Origin: Sipunculus nudus
Lineage: Eukaryota > Annelida > Sipuncula > Golfingiida > Sipunculidae
Assembly (NCBI GenBank): GCA_026874595.1
Contig: CM049306.1
Location: forward strand, 11,491,019 to 11,555,018
Direction: 5' to 3'
Length of the DNA: 64,000 bases
Shown here: positions 31,240 to 42,044 of the stretch, in pieces
Layout of the letters: each line of letters starts with the position of its first letter
How positions within the stretch are numbered: position 1 is the stretch's first letter
Notes under the pieces: model-generated
Database searches by the model: none
The model's input: only the letters and a program-made list of their open reading frames with translations
What the model was told of the DNA's origin: nothing
Program-made: the position numbers and the translations under genes

Positions 31240-34200
31240 AAAAATACAGGAGGCTCCACCAGTCTGCAGAAACTAATAAAAACACTTAATGGTCAATATC
31301 CATGCAAAGAATCATGGTGATCTCTGCATTAGTTGTTCAGATACTTCAGCTTTTGTATCAAATTTTCCATTATTCTGAGGGATACTTCGGAGTCCTATAG
31401 CTTGAAAGATATGGGTAACAGAGACCTAATTTCATGGGCCTCCTTGCATGACAAGAATGAAGATTCTAGGTCCAGTTGTTACAATTTGTGCCACGTTAAC
31501 AGATGACAGCATCCATAAAGGTCTAAAAAATAGAGAAAAAAATTAGAAAAAGTGAATAAAATATAGGTGGCTCCACCAGTCTGCAGAAACTAGTGAAACA
31601 CTCCATAATCAATATCCATGCAAAGAATCATGGTGATCTCGAAGATCTCGAACTTCGAAGTCCTATAGCTTGAAGGATATGGGAAACAGAGACCTAATTT
31701 CAGGTTTCCACAGACACTTAAATTTTCATGGGCCTCTTTGCATGATGAGAATGAAGATTTTAGGTCAAGTTGTTACGATTTGTACCCTGTTGACAGATAA
31801 CCACATTAAAGGTCTCAAAAATAGAGAAAAAAAATCGTAAAAATTTGAAAAAAATAGAGGTGGTGCACCTAGTCTGCAGAAACTGATGGAACACCTCATG
31901 ATCAATATGTATATCAAAAATCATGATCATCAGTGTTGTAGTTATTGAGATACTGCACTTTTTGTATCAAATTTTTCAATATTCTGGGGGGTAATTTGGA
32001 GCCATACAGCTTAAAGGATATGTGTAACAGAGACCTAAATTCAGGTTTCCATGGAGACTTTTCATGGGTCTGCCTGTGTGTCAAGACTGAAGATTCTAGG
32101 TTAAGTTGTTATAATTTGTACCCTGTTAACAGATGTTCATATCTTTAAAGGTCTCAGAAAATAGAGAAAAAAATTTGTAAAACAACTCGAACAAATACAG
32201 GTGGTGCCACCAGTCTGCAGAAAATGATGAAACAGACCTAATTTAAGGTTTCCATGGAGACTTTTCATAGGACTCTCACTGTGTCAAGAATATGATTCTA
32301 GGTCACTTCTTTACGATGTGTGCCCTGTTAACAGATGTTCATGGGCCTCAAAAATAGAGAAAAAAAATTCGTAAAACAACTCGAACAAATACAGTTGGTG
32401 CCACCAGTCTGCAGAAACTGATGAAACACTCCATGATCAATATCCATGCAAACAATTATGGTGATCTCTGCATTAGTTGTTCAGATACTTCAGCTTTTGT
32501 ATGAAATTTTTGACTATTCTGGGGGGTACTTTGGGGCCCCATAGCTCGTAGGATATGGGTAACAGAGACCTAATTTCTGGTTTCCATGGAGACTTTTCAT
32601 AGGACTCTCACTGTGTCAAGAATATAATTCTAGGTCCAGTCTTTACGATTTGTGCCCTGTTAAGAGATGTTCATGGGCTTCAAAAATAGAGAAAAAAAAA
32701 TTCGTAAAACAACTCGAACAAATGCAGGTGGTGCCACCAGTCTGCAGAAACTGATGATACACTCCATGATCAATATCCATGCAAACAATCATGGTGATCT
32801 CTGCATTAGTTGTTCAGATACTTCAGCTTTTGTATGAAATTTTTTACTATTCTGGGGGGTACTTTGGGGCCCCATAGCTCGAAGGATATGGGTAACAGAG
32901 ACCTAATTTCTTGTTTCCATGGAGACTTTTCATAGGACTCTCCAAGAATATGATTCTAGGTCCAGTCTTTACGATTTGTGCCCTGTTAACAGATGTTCAC
33001 ATTTTTAAAAGTCTCAAACATAGAGAAAACAATTCATAACAAATCGAAAAATACAGGTGGCACCACCAGTCTGCAGAAACTGATGAAACATCTCATGATC
33101 AATATGTATGCCAAAAATCATGATCATCGAGATGCAGATAATGAGATATTGAAGTTTTAGTATGAAATTTTTTACTTTTCTGGGGGGGTACTTTGGGGCC
33201 CCATAGCTTGTAGGATATGGGTAACAGAGACCTTATTTTTTGTTTCAATGGAGACTTTTCATAGATCTCTCAGTGTGTCAAGAATGAAGATTCTAGGTCA
33301 AGTCTTTACGATTTGTGCCCTGTTAACAGATGTTCACATTTTTAAAGGTCTCAAAAATAGAGAAAAAAAAATCGAAAAATACAGGTGGCACCACCAGTCT
33401 GCAGGAACTCATCGAACATCTCTTGATCAATATATATGTAAAAAATCATGACTATCAGTGTTGTAGTTCTTGAGATGTTGCAGTTTTTTTTTTATAAAAA
33501 TTTTCCATTATTCCGGGGGGTAATTGTAGCTCAAAGGATATGGGTAACAGAGACCTTATTTCAGGTTTCCATGGAGACTTTTCATGTCTCTTACTGTGTC
33601 ATGAATGAAGATTCTAGGTCCAGTCTGTACAATTTGTGCCCTGTTCACAGATGTTCACATTTTTAAAGGTCTCAAACATAGAGAAAACAATTCGAAAAAA
33701 ATTCGAAAAATACAGGTGGTGCCACCGATCTGCAGAAACTGATGAATATCTAATGATCAATATGTATGCCAAAAATCATGACCATCAGTGATGTAGTTAA
33801 TGAGATACTGAAGTTTTTGTTTGAAATTTTTTACTTTTCTGGGGGGGGGGGGGGGGTACTTTATGGCCCAATAGCTCAGAGGATATGGCTAACAGAGACC
33901 TAATTTCTGGTTTCCATGGAGACTTTTCATAGGTCTCTGTGTGTCAAGAATTAAGATTCTAGGTCCAGTCTTTACAATTTGTGCCCTGTTCACAAATGTT
34001 CACATTTTTAAAGGTCTCAAAAATAGAGAAAAAAATTCCTTAAAAAATCGAAAAATACAGGTGGCGCCACCAGTCTGCAAGAACTGATGGAACATCTTAT
34101 GATCAATAGGTATGCCAATAATCATGACCATCAGTGATGTAGTAAATGAGATATTGAAGTTTTTGTATGAAATTTTCGACTATTCTGGGGGGTAATTTGG

Positions 34201-34469
34201 GGCCCCATAGCTTAAAGGATATGGGTAACAGAGACCTAATTTCTGGTTTCCATGGAGACTTCATAGGTCTCTCAGTGTGTCAAGAATGAAGATTCTAGGT
34301 CCAGTCTTTACGATTTGTGCCCTGTTAACTGATGTTCACATTTTTAAAGGTCTCAAAAATAGAGAAAAAAAATTCATAAAAATCGAAAAATACAGAAGGC
34401 GCCACCAGTCTACAGCAGTGGCGTCAATTTTTCTTCCAGGTTGGGGGGGATGACTTTGTATATATAAAT

Positions 34470-34503
<34 letters not shown>

Positions 34504-34536
34504 TTACCTTTTTCAGCGTCTCCGAGTGACATATTC

Positions 34537-34582
<46 letters not shown>

Positions 34583-35172
34583 TTAAGTTTATTTCAAATA
34601 ATTATGTTTTAGAAAATAAGTTATTTTGTGAATTCTAAGCAAGGTTTAGATATAACATTGTTTAATTGTTTAGTAAATGGATCAAAAGTCTTTAATTCTA
34701 TTTATTAATATATTTCATTTGCAATATTATAAAATTATTCTCTGAAAAGGGGGGGGGGATGATAACATTGACCATCCCCCCCTTGCCAAAAAGTGGGGGG
34801 TATATATACCCCCCCTTCCCCCCTAATATTGACGCCCCTGGTCTACAGAAACTGATGAAACACTCCATGATCAATATCCATGCAAAGAATAATGGTGATC
34901 AATGCATTAGTTCTTCGATCAGGTACTTGAGATTTTGTATCAAATTTTTCTATTTTTCTAGGGGGTACTTCGGAGCCCCATAGCTCAAAGAATATGGGTA
35001 ACAGAGATCTAATTCTAGACTTACAAGGAGATTTTTCATTGACCTTTTCGGATGTAAAGTAAGAAGATTCTAGATCCAGCGGTTACGATTTGTGCCCTCT
35101 TAACGGACAGACGGACGACGGACAAAGAGTGATTGCTAAAGCTCAGATGACTTACAGTCAGCTGAGCTAAAA
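31240..35172. repeat. Tandem array of ~330-bp monomers ending in the family 2 hairpin
   Basis: About twelve diverged units. Each runs: a GGTGGCGCCACC-type site, CAGTCTGCAGAAACTGATG, GATCAATAT, TTCAGATACTTCAG, a G-run with TACTTTGG, GGATATGGGTAACAGAGACC, TTCCATGGAGACTTTTCAT, AAGATTCTAGGTC, GTGCCCTGTTAACAGATG. Unit starts lie near 31,260, 31,575, 31,868, 32,210, 32,406 (shortened previous unit), 32,737, 33,068, 33,398, 33,728, 34,070, 34,400 and 34,850. The array ends at about 35,100-35,172 with the same GGAC-rich stretch and AGCTCAGATGACTT..AGTCAGCTGAGCT palindrome seen at 430-460 and 50,700. It therefore looks like the body of one long non-autonomous element. Confidence 0.85.
34416..34840. 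mobile_element. hAT-type MITE inserted in the monomer array
   Basis: A 425-bp element with inverted ends CAGTGGCGTCAAT / ATTGACGCCCCTG. A perfect 8-bp target duplication GTCTACAG lies at 34,408-34,415 and 34,841-34,848. Removing it restores a continuous array monomer. It carries an internal CA/TA microsatellite (about 34,470-34,581) and G-runs. It is non-coding. Confidence 0.93.
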
Positions 35173-35990
35173 AAGTATCCATTTTATTAGCTCATCTGTG
35201 TAATAGTGATGGTTCTTTAATTTTCTGTTCCTCATACAGGCCGGCTGGCTGTTAACAAGACACGTTCTGAAATTGTTGGACCTTCAAAAAAAATTTCTTC
35301 ATACCAGTACAGTTAGATGTCCCCAAGTTTTCCTACCAAACTTAAAACTGGGTTACTGCGAATTCACCCTCTTAAAAAATTAAGGAAAAACCTTCATTTT
35401 CAAGTATAAACTTATTTTACACTTCAAAACTGCCCAAAATGAAAACCACTGGTGTTTATGTATTCATGTTTGAGATAACCATTTCTGCATTTATTTCCAT
35501 GTACATAACAGAAATTAGGTCAAGACTGCATAAATTGTTGAGGTTATGGGCTCAAACATAATGCACTTTGTCAAAATCAGGAAATATATTTATTCACCTT
35601 ACAAGAAAATTGTTGAAGCTAGAGACCTTTTTTTCTAAGGATATATCTTTATTTAATAATGATATAATTGTATGGTAGAAATCATATCAGAATTGAAAAT
35701 TATTAAGATAAGATAAGATAAGATATAGTTTATTGCTATATATATGGAATAAATTCATCACATACAATAGTATTTGGCTTGACTGGCTTGCTTAAACAAA
35801 CACATTAAACAAGAAATAATAAAATAAAATTGTGTATAGAAAAAAAGATGTATGACTAAGAATGTTTGACTAGATTATTGTGCTGCAAGTGATATATTTA
35901 ATTCCCGAACAGCTGACGTGTAAGTGCTATTTGAGTTCTTTTGGAATTGCCCGATAGCGACCTATAGCGAACCCCCAATTTCATTTTTTT
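35173..35990. repeat. Second partial copy of the family 2 body
   Basis: About 35,240-35,640 matches, in the same orientation, the 36,750-37,120 sequence: 'ATGTCCCCAAGTTTTCCTAC', 'AAATTAAGGAAAAACCT', 'TTATGGGCTCAAACATAATGC', 'GAAATATATTTATTCACC'. The rest holds short AT-rich repeats, including (GATAA)n at about 35,704-35,720. No gene. Confidence 0.6.
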
Positions 35991-35999
35991 TTTTTAAAC

Positions 36000-36540
36000 A
36001 AATAGTGCGCCGGATGACTATAGTCTTCTATAATGTCTTTGCTTTCTTCAACAATTGTGTTTGAAATAAGGAGTCAACTGTGGGTAAAGGAACCCCAATG
36101 ATCCTCTCAGCTGTTCTAACTACCCCAGAAAGACGGTTCCTTTCCTTGACCGTGATACTGCCTCCCCATACAGTGACTGACAACGTCAGGACTCCCTGAA
36201 TTACCGCCCGATAAAACTTTAATAAAATCGGTTGACTGAGCCCGAAATGTTTTAGGTTCCTTAGAAAGAATAAACGTTGTTGTGCCTTCTTTACGCAGTA
36301 ATTAACATTTAAATTTAAAACTGTCAACGATTTCAACCTCGGAGCCTTCAAATACTAAGGGAAATATTTCAGTTTTCTTCCGTCTAAAATCAATTATCAT
36401 CTCCTTGGTTTTCTTTACATTTAACTCCAGATTATTTTCAGAGCACCACGAAGTTAAAGTTTTAATTTAATCACTGGATGAGCCCAGAAACTATTGTGTC
36501 ATCTGCAAATTTTAGCAGTATTTTAAAATCAGTATCTTAA
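36000..36540 (-). pseudogene. LINE reverse transcriptase remnant, C-terminal half
   Basis: On the minus strand the polymerase box appears as KFADDTIVSGLI near 36,500. A frameshifted NNLELNVKKTKEMIIDFRRK stretch follows, then NYCVKKAQQRLFFLRNLKHF, FYRAVIQGVLTLSVTVWGG and VRTAERIIGVPLP (36,028-36,351). This is a different LINE group from the L1/Tx1-like element at 16-27 kb; the LLKFYRAVI..VLT.S.TVW pattern is common in animal non-LTR elements. It is frameshifted and truncated. Confidence 0.8.
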
Positions 36541-36689
36541 ATTTTGCCCAACTTTGACCATGGCACATTTTTTCCCTGTAAGCACCATTGATTTAATTTT
36601 CACAGTATGTTAACATAAGGATTTAATCTTTTAAAATCTGAAATTTGAATATAAAATCTCAAAAGCTCGGCTAGAAATTGAATTTTTAG

Positions 36690-37870
36690 CTCAGCTGACT
36701 ATAAGTCATCTGAGCTTTAGTCGTGGTCCATTGTCCGTCATCCGTCTGGCCGGCCGGATATTAACAGGGCACGTTTTGAGCCTATGAATCCAAAATTTTG
36801 CATACAGTTGTCCCCAAAATCTCCTACCTAACTTGATATTTGGGTCGCTAGACTTAGTTCCTTCAAAATATTAAGGAAAAACCTCTGTTTTCCATTAAAA
36901 CAAGCTATTGTTACACTTCAAGGTTGCCTAATATCAAAACCACCCATCTTTTTTTAATCATATTTAATATTCACATTTTTCCATACATTTTCTTTGAACT
37001 TACAAAAAAATTGGTTCGTATTGCTTATTGTTTTAAAGTTATGGGCCCAAAGATAATGCAATTTTTTGAGATTGAGGAAATATATTTACTCACTTAACAT
37101 GAGAATTGCTGAAGCTGGAGACTGGGATATAACTTTAATAAATCAAGATTCAGTTGTTTACCTAAAATAAGATCTGAATTTTGCAAATTTTTAAAGTTAT
37201 TAGCATAAATAAAAAATCATTACCTGAAATTCTGTCCATCTTTGGGTACGGCACGTTTTTTTTTTTCCTGTAAGCAATGTTGATTTATTTTTCACAGCAT
37301 ATGTACATAAGGATTTAATCTTTTAAAATCTGAAATTTTAAAGGTATTGATTGAAAAGAGAAGCTTTTATTCAAGTTTTTATACACCATGTCAAGTGTTG
37401 TTTACATCAAGTCCACCTATTAGTACAGCCTTCACTTGTGTTATGTAACCCTCTCCAGGCAGCTTGCCTTGGCTCAGCTTGGCCACTACTAGCAGGCTTC
37501 CCCTCTGCCCTTCACTACCCCCCCCCCCCCCCAGCTGGTGCATAAACAAGATGAATTTAATAATTTTCTGTAATTGATTCATTCTTATTCTAAGCTATGT
37601 TACATTTTAGATTTTGTATTATTAAGATATATATGTATGCATTATATGACCCGATATGAGCTACACTTTGGATAATTAATGATTGCAACTTAGAATTCTG
37701 ATATTTTAGCTTAAATTTTCAGATTTTTTTTATTACAAATTTATAAAACTTGAAAATAAAAAAAATGAATCTGATAAACACTATTAATGGAAAAAGTGGA
37801 TATGCTAAAAAAATAGGCTTTAATATAAACTTAAATGCATTATTCCCTTGAAAGTGAAACTTTACGTCCA
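36690..37870 (-). repeat. Family 2 repeat with hairpin end, near-complete copy
   Basis: Starts (plus-strand view) with the palindrome TTAGCTCAGCTGACT..AGTCATCTGAGCTT at 36,690-36,720 and the GTCCG-rich stretch. The family body follows, with a C-run near 37,519-37,532, and ends around 'CATTATTCCCTTGAAAGTGAAAC'. An inverted copy lies at about 47,770-49,190, more than 10 kb away inside TIMM17 intron 1. Open frames across it are not conserved coding sequence. Confidence 0.7.
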
Positions 37871-37959
37871 CCCCACACACATAGCAATATTCACCAAGTA
37901 TGATGCAATAACTGTTTTTGTGTGTACAATATATTTTTCTAAATTGCAAAGCTGTTTTC

Positions 37960-38382
37960 ACTTCTGTTACGAAGAAAAATTATTTACGGGAAAACATCGG
38001 GCCGATCCCGGATTCAAACCCATGTTGGTGGCGCTCAAGCCCGGCGTTCCAACCGCTTCGCTCGCAGTTTGGTCCGCTTTTATGTCACCCCGTAACACAC
38101 CCCCATAAGAGCGTTCAGCTATCAGAACTAAACTAATTATCCCAGGAGTGGCACTTTGGTGAGCTTATTCCCTGGGCCACAAAGTGTACCGTCACGTTGG
38201 ACGAACCCCTATTTTGTTACGAGGACAAACTGCTCAGATGAAAACATTGGGCCGATCCTGGATTCGAACCCATGTTGGTGGCGCACAAGTCCGGCGTTCC
38301 AACAGCTTCGCTAGCAAAGCAAGCTTCACCAGCGAGACAGTTCGGTCCGCTTTTATGTCACCCCATTACACTCCATTGTACC
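37960..38382 (-). mobile_element. Two copies of a tRNA-derived SINE-like element
   Basis: Copies lie at about 37,966-38,107 and 38,213-38,382, both on the minus strand. The second reads, on the minus strand, an A-box-like TAGCGAAGCTGTTGG (38,299-38,313 complement), then GCCGGACTT, then a canonical B box GGGTTCGAATCC (complement of 38,260-38,271). The first has GGGTTTGAATCC. Both share a GGATCGGCCC segment and a GTTACG-like tail. Placement and spacing fit a tRNA-related RNA polymerase III promoter. No intact tRNA fold was found. Confidence 0.6.
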
Positions 38383-38399
38383 AAACCTTCCTTGATATA

Positions 38400-39510
38400 G
38401 TAATTCCAACGACTAACCTATAGGTAATGTAGCATGTTTAAAGAAATTAATTTCCTTTTTAAATAATTTTAAAATATAATAAAAGCCAGCAGTATGCATA
38501 AATTGATAATATATGAGCTAAATTATTGATAAATAAAGGGGCAATTAAGTATTTTGAATTCAGAATCAATTTTTCAACAGATATTTATTTTGTTATCAGA
38601 TATATTTTTGTGGTAAAAAAATCCATTTGATTCCAAATGCAAAATGTGGTGTAATCTGACAAAATTAAAGATATATGATGTAGAATTAATGCAAGTGTTC
38701 TGCAATCTAAATTTTAAATATATAGCTGTGAATTGTAAAATGTTCAATCTAATAAATGATATATTAAAGCCATGTTTTTAATTAGCATTTGAAAATATGT
38801 TTAATCTGTTTTTAGATTTTTTAATAACATTTACACATTTTTTGTTGGTCAAATGTATCCATTCATATAACTCTTAGGCCGATGTTTTCTTTTCCTTACT
38901 GCATTATTAATGGTTTCAGGTCACAATTTTTATATTTTACAGTGCAATATGTACACAGATATAGTTTATGCTTATTTGAAAATGGAAAATTTTAATTTTT
39001 TACAGCATTTTATTTCAGTGAAAAAATTTAATGTATTGTTATACCTCTGCTAATCTTCACTTTCTTCCTTATTCCATAAAAGATAGGGGTTCATACATTC
39101 CCAGTGGAGCAGTTATTTTTTCACATATCTTACTGTCACCTAGCTGAAATACCTAATCATGAAAGGCTCCTGCATCATTGATATAGTTCATTAAAGTGCA
39201 CAGTAGTAGTTTGGCAAACATATATTTTAAATTTGATAGCAGGGCCATTTCCTCTTAGCTTTTCAAGTGCTGATCTATTTAAAACAAAAACAATAGAAAC
39301 AAGTAGATTTTGCATTTCCTACAATTTTTAAACAAGGGCTACAGGCCTAATGAGAACCTGTGCAATCGGATATACATCAGGTGTAATGCTTCAATGCTGG
39401 ACCATTACTTTTCAAGTACATTTGTAACATGTACATGAACAATGCTTGTACTTAACATTTTGAACAAGAACCAATTACGCAAACGTAACTGCTAAAATTC
39501 TGGCATGGGT
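38400..39510. other. No gene recognised
   Basis: AT-rich sequence with no recognisable exon or repeat. Confidence 0.4.
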
Positions 39511-39519
39511 GCACACAAC

Positions 39520-39870
39520 ACAAAAAATGATTCTAGGTGGCACCACCAGTCTTGTATACAACAAATCTATCAGAGATTCATACATGTCCAAAGTCAGACT
39601 GATATATCAACCCTTCCTGAGAAATAAGCAGGGATATACACTGTGCAAAATTATGTAGGTGCCACCAACAGTCTTATATACAACATAGCTCTACAATATG
39701 TATAAATATGCCCAATATCAGGCTGATATTTCAAATCCCTCTGGAGATAGTAGCAGGCACATACACTATGCAATAGTCATTGTTGGTGGCAACACCGGGT
39801 CTTGTGAACGAGAAGCCATCAAAGATGCATACAGGTCAAAATATATCCCAATATATCAAACTTCTCTAGA
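39520..39870. repeat. Short array of a third GGTGGC..CACC monomer type
   Basis: Three diverged units of about 130 bp begin AGGTGGCACCACCAGTCTTGT, GTAGGTGCCACCAACAGTC and TTGGTGGCAACACCGGGTC. Each is followed by ATACAACA..CTAT and a GA.ATCA(C/T)ACTGATAT-type stretch. Sequence grammar resembles the 280-bp and 330-bp monomers, but the bodies are not the same. Confidence 0.55.
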
Positions 39871-40449
39871 GTTTGATGCACTGGGCTGACCAGGCTTAGG
39901 TGAGAAAGGCATTGCTCCCAAGTGAACTCTGACAAATTGTTGGCTCAAGCTACCGCACTGAGTGAACTCTTGACCTGCACCTTTGCTGCACTGAGTGAAC
40001 TTTTGACCTGTACCTGGCTGCACTGCGTGAAATCTTGACCTGTTGCATAATCTGACAGTTGACAGTCTGCCAAAGCTATATATAGATCCAGACTGACCTG
40101 TGGCCTAATGTCAAATTTGAAACAGTTGGCAGGCTGCCAAGCTATTTATAGATACAGACATAATCTTGGCCTGTTGGTAAATCTGTTTATACATACTGAA
40201 AGACTGGCTACGCTTTTTTTTCAAGCTGACATATCCATTAGATTTCCTTTATCAAAATGTTTAAAATAAGAAAAGATGTAGTCCTTTCATTGTTAAAGGT
40301 CCAATAATTCTGCCAACAATCATCTAGGTAAACTTGAACAATGGGCTTCTAAAAATCGTTTTTGAGCAACGTTACAGACATTGAACAACAGAAGAAGACT
40401 ATTGCAGCCCTAAATTTGAAATAGGCTTACTAATGGCCTTAAGACCAAC

Positions 40450-40660
40450 TTAAGCTTTCTATGACTCTACCAAAACAGAGGTTTTTCCTTAATATCTCGA
40501 AGAAATGAAGTCCTAGTGACCCAATTTTCGGTATGGTATGTGATTTTGGGACATCTAACTGTATGCAAAATTTTGGATTTCATGTCCAAAGGTTTCAAAA
40601 CAAGCTCTGTTAACAGCCGGACAAAGGACCACAACTATAGCCCAGATAGACTTAATTATC
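40450..40660 (+). repeat. Family 2 repeat fragment
   Basis: Matches the 3' part of the repeat at 230-470 ('GGTTTTTCCTTAATATCTCG', 'GTCCTAGTGACCCAATTTT', 'GATTTTGGGACATC') and ends in a decayed version of the CCCAGAT..ACTT hairpin arm. Confidence 0.6.
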
Positions 40661-42044
40661 CAAAAGTGCCATGTTAACAGCTGCCTAAAATACATAAAAT
40701 ACAGAATGCTCAGATTATCTTTAAATATACAAGCCACAAACAAGTCGAGTAAAAAAAAGAACAATTTTATTCTCTCTCAAATCTCTCACGAAATGGCTTC
40801 AAAACAGATAAATGCATAAATTTGTCTTCCCCATGTATGATAATTGTTTCCTTGACACTCTAAAATGACTGCATTAGAGAGAGTTTTTATCCCATTTAAA
40901 CAAAATGATTTGATAGACTGCATGAGTTCAGCCATTTGTTTAATACATCCACTCCATTACATTCACACCTCATTACTATATACAATGTACAGTATAGATA
41001 TATAAATAACCCTTGGTTTACCTTATTGGTACACTAAAACACAGACACACACCATCCTGATTTGTAACAGAACTCGAAAATACATTCCAAGATTTCAAGC
41101 AGTATATGAATACATTCTGTCTACACACTCCAGTACAGCATCTGTGCCATAACTGTACGTCATGAACTTTCCAAACCATCAGAAAATTGACGGAGTGCTG
41201 CAGCTTTATGAGGAATTCCATCTACTTATTAAAAGCATGTTACAGTCTTTGGCAGGGAGATCATGTATATACTTCCTACATTACACAGAGGCCAAATGTG
41301 TAACCCTCGGAATATTTGCCATCACAATCCCTTTCATTATGCTGCTTCTTCCATTAAATGTAATGATGGTTCAGGATGGGGCAGAGGGTTGCTTTGTTTG
41401 TTTTTGCTAGATTTTAAGATACTGTTGTTGGCAGAATTCCCCATAAATGACTTCTCTACTGACAAATACATACAAGGTTTATCAACTTATTGAATTCAAG
41501 AAACTTTAATTTGCCCATGTGATGCATACACGCTTATAACTTCATATAACAACAGTAAAGAAAAATATATATATATATTTTCCCCATAATTATCATTAAA
41601 CAAGGACATCCCCAACCTGCTATTAATCCGATTACCACAATACATGACCAAGATGTGTGTACTGAGAAAGCAGGACAAATTATTACTTAAGAATAACCAA
41701 GTTGTGTAAATAAAAGAACACAATGGCTTTTAATTACAGAATTCAAATAGGAACTTTAGGAATTTCATGGCCCTGAATTAAAATTTAAAGAATTAAATTC
41801 ACTGGTTCTTGATGTTTAAGACCCCAAAATAAAGATTTCTTAATACTGTCACATGGCTTTGTCTATGACCTTTACTGTTGTTGTTTACCAAATACAGTCA
41901 GCCATAAACAGGAGGATTCTTTAGTTTATATCTCCAGCCTCTGTGTTGGAATCTGGCAGCGAGAATGATGTCATTATAACCATGTCTGTGACTATCATTC
42001 ACAAGTGATTATTTCCTAATATTGCTATGATCTGTGTCAGTCTG
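40661..42044 (-). other. Downstream side of TIMM17, probably including its 3' UTR
   Basis: No coding exon. On the minus strand an ATTAAA lies near 41,730 and an AATAAA near 40,767; either could be the TIMM17 polyadenylation signal. Several short open frames here have no family features. Confidence 0.35.

Noticed and set aside
31240-35172. Regularly spaced repeats considered as a CRISPR-like array
   Set aside because: The units are long (~330 bp), diverged along their whole length with no unique spacers, and lie in a eukaryotic genome. They are tandem monomers.
38184-38423. ORF across the SINE-like copies
   Set aside because: The sequence is explained by a tRNA-derived element on the opposite strand.
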